From assembly GCA_002311745.1 (NCBI GenBank), contig DBZL01000066.1, forward strand, positions 1 through 64,000: a stretch of 64,000 nt of DNA, given 5' to 3'. The notes below the pieces were generated by a model. The model saw only the letters and a list, made by a program, of their open reading frames with translations, searched no databases and was not told the origin of the DNA. Positions 50,116 through 58,124 of the stretch are shown piece by piece. This DNA is from Phycisphaerales bacterium UBA1161 (GTDB lineage Bacteria > Planctomycetota > Phycisphaerae > Tepidisphaerales > Tepidisphaeraceae). The position numbers were made by a program, and so were the translations under genes. Position 1 is the first letter of the stretch; every line of letters starts with the position of its first letter.

Positions 50116-50160
50116 TTGTCTTTTAATGTACGTACGGTATTATGACGATGGTATGTACGT
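50116..50160 (+). promoter_or_regulatory. Promoter and likely autoregulatory operator of the AbrB/Doc pair
   Basis: TTGTCT (50116-50121) and TATTAT (50138-50143) are spaced by 16 bp. The octamer ATGTACGT occurs at 50126-50133, within the spacer, and again at 50153-50160, just past the start site, and includes the palindrome GTACGTAC. This arrangement suits repression by the antitoxin. Confidence 0.55.
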
Positions 50161-50210
50161 GAAGACGCGGCTTTAACGCGGTAGTTCATCGCGACATCGA
50201 AGGGACGGCC

Positions 50211-50444
50211 ATGAAACTCAAACATTTGACTCGCCAGGGCAATTCATTTGCCATCATCATCGACCGGCCGATTCTCGACATGCTGGACATCAACGAGCAA
50301 ACCCCGCTCAAGCTCACCTCCGAGGGGCGCAAGATCGTTTTGGAGCCGCTGAGCGAGAAAGAGCTTGAGCAACGTTTCAACGCGGCCTCGGATAAGGTTG
50401 AAAAGCGGTTTGGCCGTATGTTCAAGCGACTTGCGCAAAAGTAA
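50211..50444 (+). CDS. AbrB/MazE-type antitoxin
   Basis: This 77-aa protein has the swapped-hairpin AbrB N-terminus: K-L-x-x-x-G-N-S-F-A-I-I-I-D-R-P-I-L-D, then L-D-I-N-E-Q-T-P-L-K-L-T-S-E-G-R-K-I-V-L-E-P, and an acidic-basic C-terminal helix likely to wrap the toxin. AAGGGA precedes the ATG. The 12-nt gap to the Doc gene implies cotranscription. It should bind the toxin and repress the operon. Confidence 0.8.
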   Translation: MKLKHLTRQGNSFAIIIDRPILDMLDINEQTPLKLTSEGRKIVLEPLSEKELEQRFNAASDKVEKRFGRMFKRLAQK

Positions 50445-50456
50445 AATTCGGGCGCG

Positions 50457-50855
50457 GTGGATGGTCTGATATTCCTCACGCTCGATCAAGTGTTGCGGTT
50501 GCACGCTCGCCAGATAGAACAGTTCGGCGGCTCGGATGGTATTCGAGCCATCGAACTAATCGAGTCGGCGATCGCGCAACCGCAACAGGGGTTGGGGGGC
50601 GAATACTTCCACAAAACCTTGGCGGAAATGGCCGCCGCGTACTTGTTTCACCTTGTGAAGAATCACGGCTTCGTCGATGCCAACAAACGCACCGGGGCCG
50701 CCGCCGCCCTGACGTTTCTGGAAATGAACGGCATCGACACGGATGGCATTGACGAAAATGAAATGGAAGCAACCACGCTGTCCGTGGAAGATGGAACCAC
50801 CGACAAGAATGCGGCAACCATATTTTTCACGGCTCGCATCAATGTCGTGAAGTAG
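50457..50855 (+). CDS. doc: Doc-type (Fic family) toxin
   Basis: This 132-aa protein matches death-on-curing toxins: an N-terminal F-L-T-L-D-Q-V-L-R-L-H, then G-G-S-D-G-I-R, and the Fic-like catalytic motif H-G-F-V-D-A-N-K-R-T-G (near residues 69-79), in which Ala replaces the Gly of true Fic AMP-transferases, as in Doc, a kinase of EF-Tu. The start is GTG at 50457, 12 nt after the antitoxin stop. Its 3' end overlaps the convergent gene at 50839. Confidence 0.85.
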   Translation: MDGLIFLTLDQVLRLHARQIEQFGGSDGIRAIELIESAIAQPQQGLGGEYFHKTLAEMAAAYLFHLVKNHGFVDANKRTGAAAALTFLEMNGIDTDGIDENEMEATTLSVEDGTTDKNAATIFFTARINVVK

Positions 50856-51561
50856 GTTGTTTTGCTTGCCTGTCTCCCAGTTGCTTTGCCGCTTCCCGCG
50901 CGTTCGAATTGGCTCGTTTTTCCGTACGCGCGCGAATATCGTTATCGCGCTGGTGGCGGGAATGCACCTGTTCCCACTCTGTGCGGAACCGCTCGAAATA
51001 AATTCTCGATCCTCGCGTGTCATTCTCCCGCAAATCCGGTCTATCTTTCACGAAGCGCGTCACGGTGGATGGATCAATCTTCAGCCGGCGAGCCACATCG
51101 CTGCGTAGAATTAACTGATTGCCCTTCGCTTGCTCTGCTAGCGGCGCCGGGCTGGGCGTGGTGGATGCCAGGCTATCGGCGTCAACGGTTTCCCGAATGC
51201 GCTGCAACAGCGTGTGGAAAGCTATATCGATTTCTCGTGCGTTCAAGTCGTGGTCAGGGCATGGGGTCAAGTTGCGGATGCCGCATTCATTCGCGGCCTT
51301 CCACCACCGGATATACTCATCGGTGCCTTCTTGCAGCGGGCGGGCAGCGGCCCCCCGTCTCCGATTGATGTCGTGCGCTGCCGCGTAAATCAATTTGTAG
51401 GGGCCGTCGTAGATGGAGAAGTACAGCCCGACGCGCGGATCGGGATGCTTCAGCCATTTTGCTTTCCACGCCTCGCGGCCCGCGTAAAACTTATCATCAT
51501 CATTGCTGACTTGTTTCAACTGGTCTCGCTCCCGCAATCCCTCGTCGATGATGCTCGGCAT
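50839..51561 (-). CDS. Hypothetical protein with C-terminal helix-turn-helix
   Basis: This 240-aa hydrophilic protein is not recognised. The N-terminal half is rich in Trp, Tyr and charged residues (E-A-W-K-A-K-W-L-K-H-P). Around residues 150-195 L-R-S-D-V-A-R-R-L-K-I-D-P-S-T-V-T-R-F-V-K looks like an HTH. The last ~40 residues are a basic, Arg/Gln/Asn-rich helix. It overlaps the toxin gene by 17 nt in convergent orientation. Its context in the tRNA-linked island suggests a mobile-element origin. The 207-nt spacer 51562-51768 holds no gene. Confidence 0.6.
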   Translation of the reverse strand: MPSIIDEGLRERDQLKQVSNDDDKFYAGREAWKAKWLKHPDPRVGLYFSIYDGPYKLIYAAAHDINRRRGAAARPLQEGTDEYIRWWKAANECGIRNLTPCPDHDLNAREIDIAFHTLLQRIRETVDADSLASTTPSPAPLAEQAKGNQLILRSDVARRLKIDPSTVTRFVKDRPDLRENDTRGSRIYFERFRTEWEQVHSRHQRDNDIRARTEKRANSNAREAAKQLGDRQAKQPTSRH

Positions 51562-51768
51562 GGCTCACCTTTCCGGGCCAGGCCCGGACCGCTGGACGCG
51601 AAGGTGAGAACGCGCCAGCGGTGCAGGGCCGTTAGCGGGGGATCAATCCCGCCGTCCCGATGCTTGGATTCTACTGGGGTCTGAATCACTCCGAAATAGG
51701 ACTCGATTCTCGTTGACCCTGTTCACTTCCGCGGAGAAAATTTACTCACCTATCTGGGGAGGCTGGAC

Positions 51769-52233
51769 ATGTATTTTACGGTGGAAGGCGCGGACGAAAA
51801 AACCGGGCAAGAGAAATCGGTTCTTGTTGTTGCTTCCGATCAGAGGGATGCTCAGCTCCGCGCCCGCGCAATGGGCATCCTGGTCTCATCAATCCGCCAA
51901 GGGCAATCAATTGAATCGCTTGCCGCTGGGAGCGCTCAAATCATCCCGCGATATTTCGGCTTGCGAGTCGCTGCATTCGTTCTGCGGATCAACGCACTAC
52001 TTTGTTACGTCACTGCGGCGTTCGCCCTGCTTATAGCGCTCGTCCTGCTTATAGCGCTCGTCCTGGGTAAAAAAACGCCCGTTGAAACGGGTCCATATAC
52101 CGTTGACTGCCTTGCGGCAGCGCTGTGTCTGTTCGTTTCCGGGGCGATTCAGCACGGGTTGTCCGAGGCATGCGTGGCGCTAAGAGACATCGCCCAGAAC
52201 AGTTTTAGGTCATTGCCAAAGGGTTCTAATTGA
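51769..52233 (+). CDS. Small membrane protein of unknown function
   Basis: This 154-aa protein starts M-Y-F-T-V-E-G-A-D-E-K-T-G, a beta-rich N-terminal domain of ~55 residues resembling the short domain preceding TM segments in some planctomycetal proteins (resemblance only). It is followed by one long hydrophobic stretch (about residues 66-98) and a second (about 114-126). GGGGAGG lies 6 nt before the ATG. An 18-bp exact tandem duplication (near 52028-52063) encodes L-L-I-A-L-V twice in the first TM segment. Function is unknown. Confidence 0.65.
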   Translation: MYFTVEGADEKTGQEKSVLVVASDQRDAQLRARAMGILVSSIRQGQSIESLAAGSAQIIPRYFGLRVAAFVLRINALLCYVTAAFALLIALVLLIALVLGKKTPVETGPYTVDCLAAALCLFVSGAIQHGLSEACVALRDIAQNSFRSLPKGSN

Positions 52234-52264
52234 GACAAAGCAGGTCCGCCCTCGCGGGACGCCT

Positions 52265-52666
52265 CTAAACGCTGCCGAGTCTTGTCTTGCAGTCCGGGCA
52301 AACCCACGCAACGCCGAAGCCCCTAATCCAAAAAGCGATCCCCAGGGCGACAAAGATGATGCTGATGGCGAGATGGAATTCTCTCTCGGATTCCGATGGA
52401 AGGAACATCCAAGGAAGAAATGCGGCTGTAAATAGAATTATTGGTACAAGCACGCACCCGTAGGCTTTCTTCACGGGCGGTTTTCCGCTGCCACAAACAG
52501 GGCAACGGCGCGGTTCAACTGGCGCCGCAGGGCTTACCACCTTTGCCAGCTTGTTGTAGCACCGTTCGCAAACGACTTGCTCTTTCCAAAGAAAAGGCGT
52601 CTCAAGTTTCCCAATTACGTCATCGCAATTGGCGCAGCGTTGTAGCGTGTTGACGGTCTGATCCAT
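52265..52666 (-). CDS. Zinc-ribbon membrane protein of unknown function
   Basis: This 133-aa protein has an N-terminal treble-clef-like cluster C-A-N-C ... C-E-R-C (residues ~10-38), a C-P-V-C pair (near residue 60), two TM helices, and a final C-P-D-C. The three paired-Cys groups suggest two metal sites. The ATG at 52666 has AAGGGG upstream; the longer frame upstream is Arg/His-rich and not credible. Function is unknown. Confidence 0.65.
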   Translation of the reverse strand: MDQTVNTLQRCANCDDVIGKLETPFLWKEQVVCERCYNKLAKVVSPAAPVEPRRCPVCGSGKPPVKKAYGCVLVPIILFTAAFLPWMFLPSESEREFHLAISIIFVALGIAFWIRGFGVAWVCPDCKTRLGSV

Positions 52667-52816
52667 GGCCCCTTCTTTCGTCAAACACGAACAGAAATGA
52701 CCCCGGAATTGTCTACCTCTGACGCGGCCCCCGTCAAGCGCCGGCCAGGCAGCGATTTTCTTGCATTCACCATGCCCACCGGGGTAGGCTATCTCTGCAA
52801 ATCTGCGGGAGGAGTC

Positions 52817-53455
52817 ATGCGGAACCTCTTGATCGTTACGGTCGTTGCCGTGTCTTTTACGCTCTCCTGTTTCGCTGACGACGCCGATAAGGACATCGCG
52901 CAGCGCGCGGCCGAAGCGCAAGCACGGCTCGAACAGAAACAGGCCGCCCGTCTAGCGGCGGCAACACGGCCCGGATCACTCACTGACGCCGCTACTCAAC
53001 CATCTAGCGACGCTTACGAAATCGCGCTCTTGAAGTCCATTGTTGCCGATCAGCGCAAGCAGATCGACCAGCTTCGGACTGAAATTGGCCAACTCCGCAT
53101 GGAGAATGCCTCTCTGAAAAAACAGGTTGCCGCCAATCCCATCGTCACTCCGCCTGCCGGACAAAAACTCGCCAAAGGCATGACCAAGGATCAATTGCTG
53201 GACATTCTCGGCAAGCCCACGATGGATCAAACGGATTCTGATGGATCGGAACACATGGAGTGGAATCGTCTGATGCAGGTGCAGGAAACGACCCCGGTAT
53301 TTACCAATGCCACGGACTTGGACAACTATATACAAACGCACACCTCGACCGCACCGCCGGTGACGGAGAAAACCCGGTGGACGCTGGGCCGCTTCATTAC
53401 GGTCGAACTCCAAAATGGGAAGGTCGTGGATTTTGCCGATAGGCAACAGAACTGA
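52817..53455 (+). CDS. Exported coiled-coil protein with SmpA/BamE-like C-terminal motif
   Basis: This 212-aa protein has a signal peptide (cleavage near S-C-F-A/D-D). A Gln/Ala/Arg-rich helix (residues ~25-50) and a coiled coil (D-Q-R-K-Q-I-D-Q-L-R-T-E-I-G-Q-L) follow. Then K-G-M-T-K-D-Q-L-L-D-I-L-G-K-P (near residue 120) matches the first helix-turn of SmpA/OmlA (BamE-fold) domains. The ATG at 52817 has GGAGGAG-like spacing just upstream. It is the last intact gene of the island. Confidence 0.65.
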   Translation: MRNLLIVTVVAVSFTLSCFADDADKDIAQRAAEAQARLEQKQAARLAAATRPGSLTDAATQPSSDAYEIALLKSIVADQRKQIDQLRTEIGQLRMENASLKKQVAANPIVTPPAGQKLAKGMTKDQLLDILGKPTMDQTDSDGSEHMEWNRLMQVQETTPVFTNATDLDNYIQTHTSTAPPVTEKTRWTLGRFITVELQNGKVVDFADRQQN

Positions 53456-53563
53456 CGATGCACAAAAATTGACTTGGATGGGGTGGCCTGTCACCTCTCG
53501 CTCGCCTTGGAATGCAGCCCATTCGTAACGCGCATTTTCCGGGGCCAGTTGTGCCTGACGCCG

Positions 53564-53764
53564 TTACTTTGCCCGTTCCACGACGGCCAGGACCGCCCGG
53601 CGGTCGGCTTCCGTCAGCTTCGGCCATGCCACAATCACCTTTGCTAACCCGGCGTCCATCCCCCCCGAATCTGCGCCGCGTGCGCCTGATTCTGCGCCGC
53701 CCGGCCCGGCCATCCCCGGTTTTTCAGGGGTTTTTGCGAAGTGTTCGGGGACTGGTGCTCCCAT
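53564..53764 (-). pseudogene. Probable C-terminal remnant of a tyrosine integrase
   Basis: The 66-residue frame has a Gly/Ala/Pro linker (G-M-A-G-P-G-G-A-E-S-G-A-R-G-A) followed by A-W-P-K-L-T-E-A-D-R-R-A-V-L-A-V-V-E. I recall this kind of linker and tail at the C-terminal end of many planctomycetal integrases; the catalytic domain is missing. Its position at the far end of the tRNA-linked island supports the reading, but no catalytic residue is present. Confidence 0.4.
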
Positions 53765-53774
53765 TTCGGCCTTC

Positions 53775-53925
53775 GGCCGAAATAGAGCAGTGGAGCAGTT
53801 CGCCGAAGGCGAACAGAGCAGTGGAGCAGTAGATCAGTGGAACAGTAGAGCAAAGAAAATACGGAAGAACCAGCGACTCCACTGCGGTCTACTGTTCTAC
53901 TGTTCTACTGCTCTATTCCCCCGCT
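53775..53925. repeat. AGTAGAGC/CTACTGTT octad inverted repeat
   Basis: AGAGCAGTGGAGCAGT and AGTAGATCAGTGGAACAGTAGAGC units (about 53785-53852) face CTACTGTTCTACTGTTCTAC (from about 53890), making a long hairpin. The right arm provides the last codons (R-A-V-E-Q-stop) of the metXW fusion gene. It also marks the island's outer edge. Confidence 0.8.
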
Positions 53926-55762
53926 CCGGCGGCCGCTCCCCCCGCACCAGAACGAACACCGCTTCCGTGGCGTTGTTGTTGGGATCGTCCTCCACAAAAC
54001 AACGCTCTTCGCTGTTGAGGCAGATCTTGCGCACGATCCGAATGCCCAGCCGATGGCAAAGCTCCTCGACGTCGACGATCGAGGGAAAGCGCCGATTGGG
54101 CGTGTCGTACCAGTCGTAGCCAAACGGGCCTTCCATTTTTGGCGCGCGGCCCTCGCGCTGAAACATGTCGCGTAAACGCCGGTAGGCGAAATTCGGAAAG
54201 CTCACGATGGCCTGGCGGCCAATGCGCACGATGTCCCTGAGAACCTGTTCCGTGTCCACGATGCACTGCAGCGCCTGCGAGAGCACGACGACGTCGAACT
54301 GACCGTCGCGGAAAGCGGCCAGGGATTTGCCCACGTCGGCGTGCACGATGTCCAGGCCGCGCTGCACGCCGGAGATGATGGCGCGGGGTTCCAGTTCCAC
54401 GCCCACGCGGCGTCCGCCGCCGCCACGCGCCAGGCGCGACAGCAGCTCGCCGTTGCCGCAGCCCAGGTCCAGCACGCTGCTGCCGGGCGGGATCAGGTTG
54501 ACAATGGCCGAATGGTCGGGCCGGTTGCCCTGGAAAATCGGCAGCGGCGCCATCGCGGGGCGTTCCGTGGCATCTTCCGGGCCTGGCGTGGCCGGATCGG
54601 CGCCGGCCAGAAACGCCCGGATCAAATCGCCGTAGGTGTCGAGGCTGTCCTGAAGGAGAAAGGCATCGTGGCCGGACGGCGTTTGCACCTCGCACGAGCT
54701 GACGGGTTTGTCCGTGGCAATCAGGGCGTCGATGATCTGCCGGCTCTGCTCCGTGGGGAAAAGCCAGTCGCTGGAGAAGCTCAATATGAGCCACCGGCAA
54801 GTCGCCGGCGCCAGCGCCTCGCGCAACGCCGCGTCAGAGTGGCCCAGATCGAACAGATCCATCATCAGCGAGAGACTCACATAACTGTTGGCGTCGAACC
54901 GCTCGACGAACTTGTCGCCCTGATGGGCCAGATACGCCCCGACGGAGAAGCGTTTTTCGAAAGCCGTGGGGACGTCGCGGGGCCGCAGGCGGCTGGGGTC
55001 GAACTTGGCCGACATCGCTTCCTGCGAAAGATACGTGATGTGCCCGAGCATACGGGCGATCGCCAAACCGACGGCCGGCCCCGGCGGTCGATCGTAATAA
55101 TTGCCCCCGTGGTAATTGGGATCGCGCAGGATGGCGTTGCGCGCCACGATGTCGAAGGCCAGCGCCTGGCTGCTCAGCCGCGCCGCCGTGGCGACCAGAA
55201 CGCACGAGCCGACGCGCTGGGGATACCGCGTGGCCCACAGCATGGCCTGCTGCCCGCCCATGGAGCCGCCGACCACCGCGTGCAGCCGCTCGATTCCCAG
55301 GTGATCCAGCAGCAGCCGATGCGCCTCCACCGTGTCGCCGATGGTGAGCGTGGGAAAATCCGCGGCGTAGCGGCGCTGCGTGCGGGGATTGACGGAGTTG
55401 GGCCCCGTGCTGCCGCGGCATCCGCCCAACATGTTCGGGCAGATGACGAAGAAGCGATCGGTGTCGATGGCTTTGCCCGGCCCCACGGCGATGTCCCACC
55501 ATCCGGGCGTGTCGCCCGCGTCGTGCCGCGCCACGTGCGAGTCGCCGCTGAGAGCGTGGCAGATCAGCACCGCGTTGCTCCGCTGGGCATCCAGCGTTCC
55601 GTAGGTCTCGTACACCACCGCGACTTCCGGAAGCTGCGCGCCCAACTCCAGCTTCAGCGGCTGGCGGAACGTCACCAACTTGGCGTGCGGCAGCGGAGCC
55701 GCGGAACGCACGCTGTCGCTGCTTTCAAAAATCGCCTTGTCGATGGCGCCGGCGTCGCTCAT
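53897..55762 (-). CDS. metX: Homoserine O-acetyltransferase fused to MetW methyltransferase-like protein
   Basis: This 621-aa protein joins two proteins that are usually separate. Residues ~1-395 are MetX: H-A-L-S-G-D-S-H, nucleophile G-G-S-M-G-G-Q-Q, acid S-S-D-W-L-F-P, and His in S-G-H-D-A-F. They acetylate homoserine with acetyl-CoA. Residues ~405-605 are MetW: V-L-D-L-G-C-G-N-G-E-L-L, V-V-L-S-Q-A-L-Q, P-N-F-A-Y-R-R, G-Y-D-W-Y-D-T-P-N, which binds and often stabilises MetX. The ATG overlaps the metY stop (ATGA). The final ~6 codons come from a low-complexity repeat. Confidence 0.93.
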   Translation of the reverse strand: MSDAGAIDKAIFESSDSVRSAAPLPHAKLVTFRQPLKLELGAQLPEVAVVYETYGTLDAQRSNAVLICHALSGDSHVARHDAGDTPGWWDIAVGPGKAIDTDRFFVICPNMLGGCRGSTGPNSVNPRTQRRYAADFPTLTIGDTVEAHRLLLDHLGIERLHAVVGGSMGGQQAMLWATRYPQRVGSCVLVATAARLSSQALAFDIVARNAILRDPNYHGGNYYDRPPGPAVGLAIARMLGHITYLSQEAMSAKFDPSRLRPRDVPTAFEKRFSVGAYLAHQGDKFVERFDANSYVSLSLMMDLFDLGHSDAALREALAPATCRWLILSFSSDWLFPTEQSRQIIDALIATDKPVSSCEVQTPSGHDAFLLQDSLDTYGDLIRAFLAGADPATPGPEDATERPAMAPLPIFQGNRPDHSAIVNLIPPGSSVLDLGCGNGELLSRLARGGGGRRVGVELEPRAIISGVQRGLDIVHADVGKSLAAFRDGQFDVVVLSQALQCIVDTEQVLRDIVRIGRQAIVSFPNFAYRRLRDMFQREGRAPKMEGPFGYDWYDTPNRRFPSIVDVEELCHRLGIRIVRKICLNSEERCFVEDDPNNNATEAVFVLVRGERPPERGNRAVEQ

Positions 55763-57063
55763 GATTGTGAGGCCCTCAGGGCCTGATCCAAGTCCGCAAT
55801 GATATCACGCACGTCCTCGATGCCGATGGAAAGCCGCACGTATTCCGGCGTGACCCCGGTTTGCACCTGCTCCTCGGGAGTCAACTGCGAATGCGTCGTC
55901 GTCGCCGGGTGAATGATCAGCGATTTGGCATCGCCGATGTTGGCCAAGTGACTGAACAGCTTTACGTTGCGGATGAGCTTCGCGCCGGCGTCTTTGCCGC
56001 CCTTGATGCCGAAGCCGACGATCGCCCCCTGCCCATCCGGCAGATACTTCTTGGCGTTGGCCGCATCGGGATGGGTGGGCAGGCCCGGATAGTTCACCCA
56101 TGCGACGGCCGGATGCTTCTGCAGGAACTGCGCCACGGCCAAAGCGTTTTCGGAATGCCGTTGCAGCCGCAGGTGCAGCGTCTCCAGACCCAATAGCGTC
56201 AGGAACGATGCGAACGGGCTTTGACACGCGCCGGTGTCGCGCAGCCAATGCGTGCGGATGTAAATGATGTACGCGATGTTCCCGATGGGGCGCAAGGCCT
56301 CTTCAAAAACCACGCCGTGATACGCCGGGTCCGGCGCGGTGAATTCCGGCCACTTTTTCGGGTCCTTGGCCCAGGGAAATTTGCCGCTGTCGACGATCGC
56401 CCCGCCGATATGCACGCCGTGGCCGCCTATGAACTTCGTCGTGGAGTAGACCACGATGTCAAAGCCGTGCTCGATGGGGCGGAACAGCGCCGCGGTCAAC
56501 GCGGTGTTGTCGACGATAGCCGGCAGGGCGTGACGATGAATAATGTCCGTCAGCTTCCGGTAGTCCGGCACGTCGTTCTTCGGGTTGCCGGGCGTCTCGA
56601 GGTATACGGCCCGCGTATTCTTGTCCACCAGTTTGCTGAGCGTCTCGGGTTTGCTCGGATCGAAGAATCGCACCTCGATGCCGAGCTTGGGGAACGTCTG
56701 CGTGAACAGTGTCCACGTTCCGCCGTAGAGGCTGGTGGCCGATATGAAATTCTGCCCCGCGTGAACGATGGTCAGCAGCGCCGCGGTGATGGCGGCCTGG
56801 CCGCTGGCGAAGACCAATCCCGCCGCCCCGCCGTCCAGGGCCGCCAGACGTTTTTCCAGCACGTCGTTGGTCGGGTTCATCAACCGCGAGTAGATGTTCC
56901 CGAATTCCCGCAGGCCAAATAGATCGGCCGCGTGCTCGGGGCTCTTGAAGACGTAACTGGTCGTCGCGTAGATGGGCACCGCCCGCGCTTGGGTGGTGGG
57001 GTCCACTTCCTGTCCCGCGTGCAGCGCCAGCGTACCGAAATGAGGCGATTGAGCCGTAGCCAT
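55759..57063 (-). CDS. metY: O-acetylhomoserine sulfhydrylase
   Basis: This 434-aa PLP enzyme makes homocysteine from O-acetylhomoserine and sulfide. The PLP lysine motif S-T-T-K-F-I-G-G-H-G is near residue 207, with Y-S-R-L-M-N-P-T near residue 60 and the N-terminal L-H-A-G-Q-E-V-D. AAAGGA precedes the ATG. It lies between cysK (14 nt upstream) and metX (4-nt overlap), giving a compact sulfur-assimilation operon that feeds sulfide to cysteine and homocysteine. Confidence 0.95.
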   Translation of the reverse strand: MATAQSPHFGTLALHAGQEVDPTTQARAVPIYATTSYVFKSPEHAADLFGLREFGNIYSRLMNPTNDVLEKRLAALDGGAAGLVFASGQAAITAALLTIVHAGQNFISATSLYGGTWTLFTQTFPKLGIEVRFFDPSKPETLSKLVDKNTRAVYLETPGNPKNDVPDYRKLTDIIHRHALPAIVDNTALTAALFRPIEHGFDIVVYSTTKFIGGHGVHIGGAIVDSGKFPWAKDPKKWPEFTAPDPAYHGVVFEEALRPIGNIAYIIYIRTHWLRDTGACQSPFASFLTLLGLETLHLRLQRHSENALAVAQFLQKHPAVAWVNYPGLPTHPDAANAKKYLPDGQGAIVGFGIKGGKDAGAKLIRNVKLFSHLANIGDAKSLIIHPATTTHSQLTPEEQVQTGVTPEYVRLSIGIEDVRDIIADLDQALRASQS

Positions 57064-57077
57064 GAAATCATTCCTTT

Positions 57078-58046
57078 CTAAACGGAATACGAATTATTCT
57101 TCGCAGCGGCGAGCGGTTGATCCGAAGCGAACAAGAGGGTCGACAGATACCTTTCGGAAAAATCGGGAATAAAGGTGACGACGGTCTTGCCGCGATTTTC
57201 TTTTTTCGCCGCCAGGCGGAGGGCGGCGGCAACGTTGGCGCCGGCGCTGATTCCGCCGGGGATGCCTTCCTCCTTGGCCAGCCGCCGCGCGGTTTGCACG
57301 GCCTCGTCGTTGCCGACCAATTCCACGCCGCTCAGCAGCGATGTATCCAGATTCTTCGGGACGAATCCCGCCCCGATGCCCTGGATCTTATGCAGGCCCG
57401 GCTTCCCGCCGGAGATGACCGGCGAATCGACCGGCTCCACGGCGACGGCGCGGACCTCGGGATTCTTCGTCCGCAAAAACCGCGTCACGCCGGTGATCGT
57501 TCCGCCGGTTCCCACGCCGGCCACGATCAGGTCCACCTTCCCGCCGCTGTCCTTCCAGATTTCCGGGCCGGTGGTCTGCTCGTGAATCAGGGGATTGGCC
57601 GGATTGTCGAACTGCTGTGGCATCCAACTGTTCTCGTACGCCTCGACCAATTCGTTGGCCTTGTTGATCGCGCCGCGCATTCCCTCGGCCGCGGGCGTCA
57701 GAACCAGGTTGGCGCCCAGGAACTTCAGCAACGCGCGACGTTCAATGCTCATCGATTCGGGCATCGTCAGCGTCAGCCGGTACCCACGCGAAGCCGCCAC
57801 GAACGCCAGCGCGATCCCCGTATTGCCGCTGGTCGGCTCGATAATGTGACTCTGGCGGCTCAGCACACCGCGACTTTCCGCGTCCTCGATCATCGACCGC
57901 CCGATGCGGTCCTTGACGCTGGCCAGCGGATTGAAAAATTCCAACTTGACCAACACCGTGGCGGCCCCGTCGGGCACGATCTTGGACAGCTTGACCAGTG
58001 GCGTGTTGTACGTGGTCTGAACAATCGAATCAAATACGCTTGCCAT
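57078..58046 (-). CDS. cysK: Cysteine synthase (O-acetylserine sulfhydrylase A)
   Basis: This 322-aa PLP enzyme makes cysteine from O-acetylserine and sulfide. The lysine motif N-P-L-A-S-V-K-D-R-I-G (near residue 44), T-S-G-N-T-G-I-A-L (near residue 73) and the phosphate loop G-T-G-G-T-I-T-G are complete. It is the first gene of the cysK-metY-metX operon. The 78-nt spacer to the upstream DUF3034 stop has no clear promoter, so read-through from DUF3034 is possible. Confidence 0.95.
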   Translation of the reverse strand: MASVFDSIVQTTYNTPLVKLSKIVPDGAATVLVKLEFFNPLASVKDRIGRSMIEDAESRGVLSRQSHIIEPTSGNTGIALAFVAASRGYRLTLTMPESMSIERRALLKFLGANLVLTPAAEGMRGAINKANELVEAYENSWMPQQFDNPANPLIHEQTTGPEIWKDSGGKVDLIVAGVGTGGTITGVTRFLRTKNPEVRAVAVEPVDSPVISGGKPGLHKIQGIGAGFVPKNLDTSLLSGVELVGNDEAVQTARRLAKEEGIPGGISAGANVAAALRLAAKKENRGKTVVTFIPDFSERYLSTLLFASDQPLAAAKNNSYSV

Positions 58047-58124
58047 GTGTCTATTCCCATCGTGTTAAAGGATGCGGGAGCGGCCGTGATTCGGCGGCGA
58101 CCGCCCCCGCCTGACGGAGGCTCG

